Shown here piece by piece: positions 31,906 through 43,180 of a DNA stretch of 64,000 nt. The notes below the pieces were generated by a model. The model searched no databases. It worked only from the letters and a program-made list of their open reading frames with translations, and was not told where the DNA came from. Source of the stretch: Amorphophallus konjac (taxonomy: Eukaryota; Streptophyta; Magnoliopsida; Alismatales; Araceae); contig CM040124.1 in assembly GCA_022559845.1 (NCBI GenBank), positions 66,053,491 to 66,117,490 of the forward strand, read 5' to 3'. Position 1 is the stretch's first letter. Every line of letters begins with the position of its first letter. Position numbers and translations under genes: made by a program.

Positions 31906-32055
31906 CGGATCTATATTCGACCGTCAGGAACATATAACGGTCCAATATATGACCGTCACACTGTTGGAGTCCATATCTATTTTCTTCTGGATTCAACCTT
32001 TCTAACGGCCCAACACTCGACCGTTATGTTCATGTAACGGCCCAGTATGAGACCG
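31906..32055 (+). repeat. 18 nt inverted-repeat units, element E LTR, group 3
   Basis: Four well-preserved units starting at 31906, 31938, 32006 and 32038. CGGTCCAATATATGACCG (31938-31955) has perfect 5 bp arms. CGGCCCAACACTCGACCG (32006-32023) is flanked by TAA and TTA, which extends its outer arms to 6 bp. The pairs are spaced 32 bp apart. Confidence 0.8.
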
Positions 32056-33221
32056 TCACAGTTCTAATTTCTTTAACCCGGGGTTTGACCAAAGGGTTGA
32101 TATTTTAAAGTTCTTAGATGGATTATTGATGGTCTAGGACTAGTCATATTGTTCAAGATACTTAATTTAATTATGGAAAAATAAGGAATGTACCGTTATG
32201 CTGCCGAATTATTTCCGTGAGCATAACCTTATTCTAAGTCATTCTTGATCTCTCATGTTCTTAATTGAAGCGTTCATTCATTGAATTATTGTTATCATGA
32301 ACTTATTGAACTGGTTATATTACTGGCCATATTTTATTGCTGGAAACGTGAAAATAGCTTGATTTATACTTGAAGATGTGATCGAGCACTGATTGTATTC
32401 AAGGGCTCTATGCTAGTCCCCTCGGTTGATTGTCGGAAACATACTGTAAATCATGGGGTATGATGCTACTGGCATCACATTACGTTGGGAGTACTTTCTC
32501 TATAAATAAGTGAAGATCCACGGGCATCATGACGATACACATACATGACTTTCTTGCTTGTTACGTGATATTCCCCAGAAATTCACCAAATACTTGCTCA
32601 TAAGCAAAAGATGTTTGGGTGATGAGTATGTGAACTTGCTAGTACATTCTTGTTCATGAAAGGCCATTCTTGTTACATTCTTGCTAGTTCATACTTGTTC
32701 ATTCTATCTTACATGATCATCTTGTTACTTTGGTTACTTGTGATTTATCGCATTCGCATGATTTTACCTTATTCCTCTAGAAAAAAAATGTTAATTACTT
32801 TAATAGTGCCTTCATATTGATGCGAAGATACCTACTGGGCAAGTGTGCTCATTACCTATTTTCAATCTTTTCAGGAAATGGAAGTGAGTCGGGATCGGAT
32901 TCGGAATATTCAAATAGCGGGTAAGAGAGTGAATGAAGGATGAGTGAAGACTTAGGAAGTCTACATGTTTAGATTGAGTCTATGTAATTTTCTTATTTCT
33001 TGAGTCTAATATGATGAAAATTAGTGATTGTAATTGAGTATTTGACTTGATTATTAATGAAATAAGTTGAAGTTTGAGTAACTATTGTCCAATTGCATTT
33101 ATGTGTGTAATTATCTTGCGCTCTGATAATTCTTGCTTGCAAGAGGCTTACCATGCTGGTTGTTCATGTTTCTCGAGCTAGTCTTCTGTTGTAATAAAGG
33201 CTCGGGGCGTGACAGTTAAGT

Positions 33222-33234
33222 TGGTATCAGAGCC
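33222..33234 (+). other. Primer-binding site, element E
   Basis: TGGTATCAGAGCC, complementary to the initiator tRNA-Met 3' end, seven bases after the LTR. Confidence 0.9.
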
Positions 33235-33447
33235 TAAGTCTCAGGACTTAGGGAAAAGAATCATGTCATAGGATAAGTCCAAGGTTTAAGGACCCCTACC
33301 TATGAACTAAGGAAGAAATTTCCATACCCATGTGAGAATTGGGTAGAGCCCGGGATAAGATAGTTAATTAGCTTTAAGATAAATTTTCTTCCAATTCCAT
33401 GAGAAATCACAAGTTGTTATATTTCTCTCAGGTACCTTATTTTACAA

Positions 33448-34362
33448 ATGGCTCATCGCGTAGATTGGAATGGCATGCAACAAACTATTGCCGGCCTTAC
33501 TCAGGCATTACAAACTATGGCCCAAGCAGGCGCAGGGGCAAGGGCTGGTGACTTACATCGCAACTTTCGGAGTTTAAACCCTCCGCATTTATATGGTTCT
33601 TCTAATCCGGACGAAGCAGAGAACTGGATTGACGAGATGAACCGTATATTTGACGTCATTCAATGCACCGATCAAGAGAAGGTGCGTCTTGCAACCTTTC
33701 AACTCAACAAGGATACCCGTACATGGTGGAAGTTGGTTCCGGCACCTCCGGTCGATGCACCTCATACATGGGATGGTTTTCTCACTTTGTTCCGTGCTAA
33801 GTACTTTTCCGAGCACGTGAAAGAAAGAAAGGCTATGGAGTTCGCCTCTCTTCGACAAGGAATGATGACAGTTACGGAATATGAACTTCAATTATCAAGA
33901 CTAGCACCTTATGCACCGCATTTAATCCGTACCGATCTATTGAAGACTAATCAGTTTATGGACGAGTTACGACCCGATTTCATTCAGCAGCTCGGGACCC
34001 AAAACATCCGTACTTATGCAGAGTTGGTTCAACGGACATACTTATGTGAAAGGACCTTAGAAAAGGTCAAGAAATTGAAAGAAAAAGGAGATGAGTCTAG
34101 GCAACGATCTGATCGGCGTTATAAGAAAGAAAAATTCAGCATCACGGAGTCTCACAAAAGTCGTGATAGTAAGAAACGGTCCAGGAGCGGGAACGGTGGA
34201 AGTTCCTAGAAGAACAAGAAGATTAAGGAGGAGGAGCAAGTCGCCACGGCTTGCACTTTTTGTGAAAAGTTCAGCCACTCGGCTGAAGAGTGCTGGAAGC
34301 ACCTTGGTGCTTGTTTACGTTGTGGAAACAGGGAGCATCGCATGCCGGATTGCCCCTTATAA
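33448..34362 (+). pseudogene. gag: Gypsy gag, element E
   Basis: ATG 33448 (MAHRVDWNGMQQ) follows the leader. The gag domain is clear: FRSLNPPHLYGSSNPDEAENW, a W-T-WWKLV segment, WDGFLTLFRAKYF and LRQGMMTVTEYELQLSRL. A TAG at 34207-34209 separates it from two zinc knuckles in the same frame (34252-34353): [14 protein letters not shown] and [14 protein letters not shown], both CX2CX4HX4C. The TAG fits a C-to-T change of a Gln codon. The frame then shifts before the protease. Element F keeps the same knuckle pair. Confidence 0.88.
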
Positions 34363-35573
34363 AGGACCAGCCATCTGGTGGTGGACGCAGGAGGCAGGCT
34401 CGCCTCAATGCCATTCTAGAAGAAGAGGAAGCACCCAGGGATGGTGGACTTATGAAATGTACTCTTCAAATTTGTTCTCATCCTACAGTTGTGCTATTTG
34501 ATACTGGTGCCTCTCATTCTTTTGTCTCCACTACGTTTGCCAAAATATTACCAATTACATCAGTTCCTCTACCTTCAGATCTTGCTATAACCACACCCCT
34601 AGGTTCTGGAGCAAAACTTACTAGATATTACCCTGATAGTGAGGTGATAGTAGAAGGTCACAATCTCCCCACAAACCTAGTATGCCTTGACATGAAAGGT
34701 TATGATGCCATTTTAGGGGTAGATTGGCTTGTAGATCATGATGCTGATATTAACTGCCAAAATAGGATTATATCTTTCCGAAAACTAGGTCTTCCAAGAT
34801 TCTCTTTCCTTGGCATCAAGTATAGGAAACATCCCACTATCATATCTTCTCTTCACGCTTGCAAACTCATCTCGCAAGGATGTGAAGCTTTTTTTACTTC
34901 TGTCATTGTTACCGAATCCAAGGAAATCGTCCTAACAAACATATCTATTGTAAATGAGTTCTCAGATGTATTCCCATCCGAATTACCTAGTTTACCACCC
35001 GAGAGGGAAGTAAACTTCACTATTGAACTCATTCCAGGAGCAGCACCTATTTCTATAGCCCCTTACAGGATGTCCCCCACAAAACTTAAGGAACTAAAGA
35101 GGCAGTTGCAGGAACTACTAGACAAAGGTCTCATCAGACCTAGCACATCCCCCTGGGGTGCATCAGTTCTATTTGTTAAAAAGAATGATGGCTCTCTCAG
35201 GCTATGCATAGACTACTGGCGACTAAATCAACTTACAATCAAAAATAAGTATCCGTTACCGCGTATTGATGAGCTCTTCGATCAGCTTTCGGGAGCGGAG
35301 TATTTTTCTAAAATAGACCTCATATTAGGTTATCATCAGCTTAGAATTAAAGAAGAAGATATTTATAAATCGGCTTTTCGAAGTCGTTATGGCCATTATG
35401 AATTTGTGGTAATGCCGTTTCGGTTAACAAATGCCCCAGCAGCATTTATGCAGCTTATGAACAGTGTTTTCCAGCCATATCTGGACCAGTTCATTATCGT
35501 CTTCATTGATGATATCTTGATATATTCTAAGATAAAAGAGGAACATGAAGAACATTTGAGGATAGCCTTGTAA
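34363..35573 (+). pseudogene. pol: Gypsy protease and reverse transcriptase, element E
   Basis: The protease has the active-site DTGA (34500-34511) in [13 protein letters not shown] and the [10 protein letters not shown] flap-side block. The RT shows [52 protein letters not shown] and the catalytic F-I-DD box (about 35502-35513). IDYW replaces the usual IDYR, and FRLTNAP the usual FGLTNAP; both lie in conserved blocks and would probably harm the enzyme. A TAA at 35571-35573, consistent with C-to-T in a Gln codon, ends the frame inside RT. Confidence 0.88.
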
Positions 35574-37004
35574 ACACTTAGAGAACATAAACTTTATGCC
35601 AAGCTTTACAAATGTGAATTCTGGCTCAAGGAAGTTTCATTTCTAGGCCACATTATTTCAAAGAAAGGTATCGCTATGGATCCTTCGAAAGTCGAAGCTG
35701 TCAGAAATTGGAGCCGGCCAACGACTGTATCAGAAGTAAGAAGCTTTCTAGGTCTAGCTGATTATTATAGGAGGTTCATTAAAGACTTCTCAAAGATTGT
35801 TGTTCCTTTAACTAGACTCACAAGATAAGAAAATCCTTTTGTCTGGTCAAAGGAGTGTGAGAATAGTTTCCAAACTCTTAAGAATCACCTTACTACAACC
35901 CCTATTTTAGCACTACCGGTGGAAGATGGTAGATTTGAAGTATATGCGAATGCATCTGGCATTGGCTTGGGATGCGTTCTCATGCAAGATGGAAGGGCAA
36001 TTTGTTATTCTTCAAGATAATTGAAACGTCACGAGGAAAATTATCCCGTGCATGATTTAGAATTGGCAGCCGTTATTTTCACCTTAAAAATTTTACGTCA
36101 TTATCTTTATGGAGAAAAGTTCACGGTCTACTCGGATCACAAAAGCTTGAAATACTTATTCTCTCAAAAGGAGCTTAATATGAGGCAGAGGAGATGGTTA
36201 AAATATCTCAAGGATTTTGATTTTGCTATTCAATATCATCCTAGCAAGGCTAATGCGGTAGCAGATGCACTCAGCAGAAAACCAATGGGTATGCTATCAA
36301 GTCTTATGATTAGTATGACTAATCTTATTCCTCAATTTGCTCAGATGAACTTAGATATTGACATAAAGGAAGATGATTGTTTCATGGCTAGTATTCGAGC
36401 TGAACCTACATTGATAGAGGATCTGGTCAGGTTACAAAATGATGATCCCGTGTTACTGAAAATTAAAGCCAATATTGAACAAAGGCCAGATTTCTCTGTT
36501 TCCAATGACGGAAGTTTGTTATTTAAGGGTCGAGTGTGTGTATCAGATCATGAGGATACGAAGAAACTGATCCTAGAAGAAGCACATAATTCTAAGTACA
36601 CCATTCATCCAAGAGGTACGAAGATGTATCAAGATCTCAAAAGAAACTTCTGGTGGCCAAATATGAAGAGAGAAATAGCTGATTTCGTGTCCCGTTATCT
36701 CACCTACCAACAAGTAAAAGCAGAACATCTTAGACCCGCAGGTAAATTACATCCCTTGAAAATTCTCGAATGGAAATGGGAGAGTATAGGAATAGATTTC
36801 ATCATGGGTTTATCAAAGACAAGAGGTGGACACGATGGTATATGGGTGATCATAGACCGATTGACTAAATCCGCACACTTCATACTAATAAAAAGTCAAT
36901 GGTCTGTGGATATTCTAGCAGCAGTATACATGAAAGAAATTGTCAAATTACATGGCGTCCCTATCACTATTGTATCTGATAGAGATCCTCGATTCACATC
37001 ATAA
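35574..37004 (+). pseudogene. pol: Gypsy RT end, RNase H and integrase N-terminal part, element E
   Basis: The same frame as the RT continues through stops at 35826-35828 and 36018-36020 to the stop at 37002-37004. It includes the RT connection ([19 protein letters not shown]), RNase H (VYANASGIGLG, where the first catalytic Asp is Asn; then LELAAV and [10 protein letters not shown]) and integrase. The HHCC zinc site keeps its His residues, but both Cys are Tyr ([11 protein letters not shown]), two G-to-A changes. Core residues D in GIDFIMGL and D in VSDRDPRF are present. Confidence 0.85.
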
Positions 37005-37869
37005 TTCTGGAAGGGCCTACAACATTCACTAGGGACTAGATTGAATTTTAGCACAGCATTTCACCCACAAATTGATGATCAGACTGAAAGAACAAACCAG
37101 GTAGTAGAAGATATGCTCAGGGCTTGTGCTATTGATTTTGGAGGAAGTTGGCATGATCACTTGTCTCTGGTAGAATTTACATACAACAAGAGTTATCAGA
37201 CCAGCATACAGATGGCGCCCTTTGAAGCTTTATATGGAAAAGGCTGTAGATCACCAATATGTTGGGACGAAATAGGGGAAAAGCAATTCCTAGGCCCCGA
37301 CCTTATCAGGGATTCTACAGAGAAGATCAAGCTCATTCAAGAAAGAATGAAGATGACACAAGATAGGCATAAATCTTATGCTGACGAACGAAGACGCGAC
37401 TTGGAGTTTCAGGTGGGAGATCATGTACGTATATCTGAAAGTTTCTCCAGACCGTGGTATTCAAAGATTTGGCATTAAAGGAAAACTAACTCTAAGATTC
37501 ATTGACCCATTTGAAATTCTCGAAAGGATCGGTGAAGTGGCTTATAAACTGGCTTTACCTCTACAATTAGCAGGAGTTCACGACGTATTTCACGTCTCTA
37601 TGTTGAAGAAATATGTATATGATCCTCATCACGTCATTACTTATGATAATCTGGAGATCCAAAAGGACCTGACATACGAGCAGAAACTGGTCAGGATTCG
37701 GGAACGGGAAGTGCGTCAACTAAGGAATAAAACTATTCCTATGGTCCAAGTCCAATGGACGAAGCAATGGCCACACGAAGCAACATGGGAAACGGAAGAA
37801 TCTATGCATAGAGGATTCCCAGAATTATTCAACTGTAAATACACTCCCCATAAATCCATAAATCCATAA
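37005..37869 (+). pseudogene. pol: Gypsy integrase C-terminal part and chromodomain-like tail, element E
   Basis: The integrase core ends with STAFHPQIDDQTERTNQVVED, which holds the catalytic Glu, and the GPY-type region follows (FQVGDHV). A frameshift near 37440 moves the rest to another frame: RRFGIKGKL-like text, LRFIDPFEILERIGEVAYKLALP, VHDVFHVSMLKKY, then a tail with QLRNKTIPMVQVQW and ATWETEESM. That tail resembles the group II chromodomains of Tekay/Del elements, thought to steer insertion to chromatin, though the aromatic cage cannot be judged here. Confidence 0.82.
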
Positions 37870-37898
37870 ATTAAATTTGGAGACCAAATTCTTCTAAG

Positions 37899-37908
37899 TG
37901 GGGGAGGG
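37899..37908 (+). other. Polypurine tract, element E
   Basis: TGGGGGAGGG directly before the 3' LTR start. Element F has the same run (61494-61504). Confidence 0.88.
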
Positions 37909-40900
37909 TGTAGTGCCTTGGAATTTTTATAAAATATTTCTGATATAATTAAGAAATTTCTAGAATTATTAAGGGTCTAAATGAATTAATTAATGAATAT
38001 TGTGTTAAATAAATCATTATAAGGCCCAATTATGTTAAACAACTAATCCAGCCTTAATAAATAAAGCCCAAAAGGTTCAAAGATCAAGCCCATTAAGTTT
38101 GACCCATATTCTAAAATGTTATTTAGCCTATTCACGAATTATAAGGATAAATACCCCTTATATAGATAATTAGGTGGATATTTAACAATAAGAGTATGAA
38201 TAAAATTGAATTCTGCGCACAATGGATGTGGTGGTCTATCGTGGGACCGCCATAGTAATGTAACGCACCCAGCTTGGACCGTCACACTCTGTCAGTTCCG
38301 TGAATGGAAGAAAGAATAAAAAGATTAGATCTTTGGGATCCTATCTGCAAGAGACCAACTTGGGAGAATTTATAACATTGCTAAGGACTCTTAGGGATCA
38401 GGTTCTGGCCAAATAAGGACTCTAAAATCGATCTAATCCTCAAACCCTAGCCAAAACTTTATAAATAGGACCTAGTTCTGAACTAAGCGACCCTTACTTT
38501 TGGCTCATGAAGAATCAACGTAAGGAGATAGAATCTCGGGTAAGTTCTTTAGAGTCTTTTGTTCCTAATACTTTAGGCTAACAACTCTCAAAATTTCATG
38601 TTAGGAGGTCGAGTATCCAAGGAGTTAGGATCTTCCAAAGTTGCTGGTTTCATCACGCCAACCCAGGAAACTGTGCAACAGGGTGCTGAAGATCAGGAAA
38701 TTAGAGAAGCTAAACGAGGTAATTAGAGTTAGATACTTTAGAACTTTTTGTTCCTCTTAGTCTCATCTTCCTAACCTCTAAATTTCACGTCCTTAGGTCA
38801 AGAGACTGAAGAGTTAGAGCGACGTGAAGTTGCTGGAAAATCTCAGGAAGAGAAGAACTAGGACAACCCTTGAAGACTCAAATTAGAAGTTTAAAGCCCA
38901 ATAAAGAGGTAGGTTATCTCATGAACGGCAAGAACATCATGTTAGGGATAAAAACCCTCTGGTTTTGCTTGATTATATTCATTATAGATCATGAATTTCA
39001 TATTTTTATAGGGTTGTGCATACATGCAAATCCTTAGCCTTAATCAAAGAATATTTTGTTGTTATTTCATTTCAACATATGCATGTAGTTGGCCTATACT
39101 TCGTCTTTCATGACTGGAATAGTTTAAGAATTTTGATTTCCAAGCATGACAAGATTTTCATAGTTTCCTATTCTATTTACTGTCAGCAGAACCTCTGGCG
39201 GATTAAGGTAAGACTGTCAGATGATATAACGGCCTTACGATAAGTCGTCACACCCTCTGTTGTATTTAAATTTCTCTGTTATCTCTGACGGCCCCGAAGC
39301 AGTGCGTTACAACACTCTGATGGCCCCACGATAAGCCGTCACAGCATTGTGACGCCCGCATCTTAGACTGCCAGAGTACTTTGTTCAGGCAATTCAAGAC
39401 AGAATTGAAGAATAATCAAGTTTACTTATAAATAAGCGTAGTTATCTAAGTTTTGAACTATTTTCATGACCTTGAGATTATAAATTGACTTAGGATAGAA
39501 ATTACATGTTTAAAAGCATCTCTAATTATTTCAAGCATATGCTAATTTCATTAAGCTAACCTCTATAATTTTGTATTTACACTATGATTTTAAATGATGT
39601 AACGACGGAGTTTTTATCATGGTTTCACATCGCTACACAGTCTTTTTCTATCTATAGAGTCACTTTCTCTAAGTACACGGCATATATTCCGGTATATGGT
39701 CATTAGTTCACACTTTGCACTATAGGAACATATTCTTGAACATGAGGACCTCTCTATTGGATATTCCTTCCAATGGATTAGGAAATCTTGTTTCAAGGCC
39801 TCCGTAATTTTCTGCGAGCCTGGGATTCCCACTAGGACGTCGAGTTGGTTGTACCGTGAAAGCCCAATTGTTAGAAAGCACTATCGATGTTTTAAGGTTC
39901 TGGATATGTAACAGATCTATATTCGACAGTCAGAAACATATAACGGTCCAATATATGACCGTCACACTGTTGGAGTCCATATCTATTTTCTTCTGGATTC
40001 AATCTTTCTAACGGCCCAACACTCGACCGTTATGTTCATGTAACGGCCCAGTATGAGACCGTCACAGTTCTAATTTCTTTAACCCGGGGTTTGACCAAAG
40101 GGTTGATATTTCAAAATTCCTAGATGGATTATTGGTGGTCTAGGACTAGTCATATTATTCAAGATACTTAATTTAATTATGGAAAAATAAGGAATGTACC
40201 GTTATGCTGCCGAATTATTTCCATGAGCATAACCTTGTTCTAAGTCATTCTTGATCTCTCATGTTCTTAATTGAAGCGTTCATTCATTGAATTATTGTTA
40301 TCATGAACTTATTGAACTGGTTATATTACTGGCCATATTTTATTGCTGGAAACGTAAAAATAGCTTGATTTATACTTGAAGATGTGATCGAGCACTGATT
40401 GTGTTCAAGGGCTCTATGCTAGAGCAAAAGATGTTTGAGTGATGAGTATGTGAACTTGCTAGTACATTCTTGTTCATGAAAGGCCATTCTTGTTACATTC
40501 TTGCTAGTTCATACTTGTTCATTCTATCTTACATGATCATCTTGTTACTTTGGTTACTTGTGATTTATCGCATTCGCATGATTTTACCTTATTCCTCTAG
40601 AAAAAAAAATATTAATTACTTTAATAGTGTCTTCATGTTGATGCGAAGATACCTACTGGGCAAGTGTGCTCATTACCTATTTTCAATCTTTTCAGGAAAT
40701 GGAAGTGAGTCAGGATCGGATTCGGAATATTCAAATAGCGGGTCCGAGAGTGAATGAAGGATGAGTGAAGACTTAGGAAGTCTACATGTTTAGATTGAGT
40801 CTATGTAATTTTCTAATTTCTTGAGTCTAATATGATGAAAATTAGTGATTGTAATTGAGTATTTGACTTGATTATTAATGAAATAAGTTGAAGTTTGAGT

Positions 40901-41035
40901 AACTATTGTGCAATTACATTTATGTGTGTAATTATCTTGCGCTCTGATCATTCTTGTTTGCAAGAGGCTTACCATGCCGGATGTTCACGTTCCTCGAGCT
41001 AGTCTTCCACTGTAATAAAGGCTCGGGGCGTGATA
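37909..41035 (+). repeat. Element E 3' LTR
   Basis: 3127 bp from TGTAGTGCCT to GGGGCGTGATA (expected TGACA). It lacks 186 bp present in the 5' LTR, with the joint GCTAG/AGCAAAAG near 40421. The inverted-repeat units are kept at about 38230-38282, 39200-39370 and 39905-40065. Confidence 0.92.
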
Positions 41036-41040
41036 AACTC
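41036..41040. other. Target-site duplication of element E, right copy
   Basis: AACTC, one transition from AATTC at 29896-29900. Confidence 0.75.
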
Positions 41041-41041
41041 A

Positions 41042-41055
41042 CTCTGATACCAATT
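41042..41055 (-). other. Primer-binding site, element D
   Basis: On the minus strand AATTGGTATCAGAG follows the LTR end, as in element A. Confidence 0.9.
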
Positions 41056-43180
41056 TGATGCGGGTCGGGACGCGACTCGACGCCAATTGATATGCAATCC
41101 TTAGACTCTAGGCAAACTTGCGATCGTCCCTAGCGAGGGAAGCGTTCGGACATGCGCGGTTGAGAAACCGACAAAGAGGTAGGGTGGTCAACGCACACTT
41201 TCGTGACCGGGTCGGGTCACGGGACAGTCTCGCTCTCTCTCGCTGCAGTGATAAAATTGAGCGAGCTAGAATTCTTAACTCACAAATAGCGGCATATGAG
41301 ATATATACGAAAGAAGCAAATGCCAAGTAAGGGAGCGGACACGATACCTCCACGCGCCGGGCGTGGGGAAGATGACCCCAGCCAAGTACGGTAACTCCCA
41401 GTAGAAATAATCATAAAAATTACAGAAGTTAATTTTCTGCCCACTCCATGCAGGGAGGTAAAGGGCTACAATGTGGGGATCGGGAGGACCGATCTTGGGT
41501 TGACAGGCAGCAACGTGGTCACTCCGTCAGTGCGACTCGGACGGTGCAAGCTGCGGCTTGTGGGGCCCACGTCCTAGATGGTGGGCCGAATGGGCCGGGA
41601 ATGGTACTGTTGTGACAGTGGCTCCTGGAGGGACGTTCCCTGGGAAGCCGACGTGCTAGTTCACCTTGTGGAAGGCGAGTCGGCCGGCCGGGCGGTCGGT
41701 GCGACTTGCTGTCCACGGGTTGGTTCTTCTGTTATGCAGTGCGCGACCCGGTGAGAACGGCTGCTGCGATTAGCCCTGACCTCTGATTGACGCGAGCCTG
41801 GCGCCGTTGGAAAGCTCTTTTAGAGAGATACGACCCTTAGCCAGAGAAGGAATTTTGTTTGCCCCTATAATGCCCTTGGTTGAATTTACAACTTGCTGGT
41901 TCACAGAACTAGATCTGGCAGGACAGATTTAGATCTGCCTGAGAATGGGGTTTGACCGGAGGGAAAGTGGTAGATCGGGAGGCTGAGAATTTTATGGGAG
42001 ATAGAGGGGAAAGAGAGGAACACGAATATATTTTTTGTGAATTTTCTAGCGGTGGTTTGACAGGGGAAGTGGATTTTTGACTGGACAGGGGTCGGATCTA
42101 GACTGCACAGGACAGAACAGATTTTGGCTTGAGTTTTAATTTTCCAGAGGGGTAAATGAAATTCTAAATTCGTGAAAAAAATTGTGGAGGTGGGTTTTGG
42201 TAGGCAAAACACCCAGTCCAAATTTTAGCTCAATCAGAAAATGGGAAGGGGGTCGAACAATGGAAGAACAGGGCTACTGTAACAAGATCTGCACAGAGAC
42301 AGATCTGTGTAGGTCTAGAAACTTAAATGGAAAGGAAAATGAAATGAATGTTTAAATTCGGAGGAATTTTTCTGGAGATGGGGATTTATGTGGGGAACCT
42401 ACCCTCAAAATCTCAACCTCGTCAGATCTAGGGTTTGGGAGAGAAAAAGCCCGGAGTAGGCCTCTATCTAGTAGAACATCAACCTGGACAGCAACTCGGG
42501 AGATGCTTCGCGGTGGCTCGTCGGCGGCACGAACGGCGGCAGCGGCAGCAGTGAAGGATCTAGATACTTAGGGGAAGGGATAGAAGAGGGCTTCTCACCC
42601 TGAAGATTGGAGGAAGAGGAAGAACCAGAGAGGGAGAGGGGAGGGGCGCAAATGCTCTTGGCAATTTCACTTCAATTTTCTTTCGTTAATTCCACCAAAT
42701 GAAAAAATAAAAGGATATATAGAAATGGATAAAGACCAAGCTTACCCCTAGATCTAGGATTTGGGGAGGGCAATTGGGGTATATTACATTATTCCCCCAT
42801 GTGGTCAAATAGCCAATTAAAATAAAAATACAACACCTAATATAATATACTAAATGGGGGTGCCCCCTTGACTTAATGGCACCATTTTCGAATTTTTCTC
42901 TCATTTATCCCCTTGAATGATCAAATTTTCTAGAAGCCCACCTTGGACATTTGACTAGCCCCACATGAGTCCTAGGGCTTAGGTGGATCAATAGGGAAGA
43001 AGGTGGGGGCCCCTGCTGGACCTACTGGACTTTTACAAATAAACTCACTAAAACCTAAAGACTCACACTTTGGCTTATACTTGCCATACAATTGCGTACC
43101 AATTACACAAGGGTATAAATGAAAATAAAAAAGATATAAATATAAAATAAAATATACATGCTCGGAGTTGATTCCCATCA
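41056..43180 (-). repeat. Element D 5' LTR
   Basis: 2125 bp from TGATGCGGGTCGG to ATTCCCATCA on the plus strand, followed by the AGAGG target duplication. Confidence 0.9.

Larger units (their letters stand above)
29901..33214 (+). repeat. Element E 5' LTR
   Basis: 3314 bp from TGTAGTGCCC to GGGGCGTGACA. The TATA box at 30452 puts only about 550 bp in U3 and leaves some 2.7 kb to R and U5, an unusually long transcribed LTR part. It contains eleven 18 nt inverted-repeat units between 30224 and 32055. It keeps a 186 bp segment (32417-32602) that the 3' LTR has lost. Confidence 0.92.
29901..41035 (+). mobile_element. Element E: Ty3/Gypsy chromovirus (Tekay/Del type), full length, decayed
   Basis: LTRs of 3314 bp (29901-33214) and 3127 bp (37909-41035), a tRNA-Met primer site at 33222 and a GGGGGAGGG polypurine tract before the 3' LTR. 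Gag, protease, RT, RNase H, integrase and a chromodomain-like tail follow in Gypsy order. The long LTRs and the C-terminal tail ending in an EATWETEESMHRGFPELF block fit the Tekay/Del clade. At least five in-frame stops and two frameshifts make this copy inactive. It sits in element D next to the D primer site. Confidence 0.93.
25823..43180 (-). mobile_element. Element D: non-autonomous A-family retrotransposon carrying element E
   Basis: LTRs at 25823-27940 and 41056-43180 with a perfect AGAGG target duplication. The primer site at 41042-41055 reads on the minus strand. The interior is 27941-29900 plus 41036-41055, interrupted by element E. Its LTR ends, primer site and first interior bases (GGGTGGGAAGAACTCGACCC) match element A, so the two are one family, but the coding remnant differs: D keeps a retropepsin-like frame, A keeps gag. 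Confidence 0.9.
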
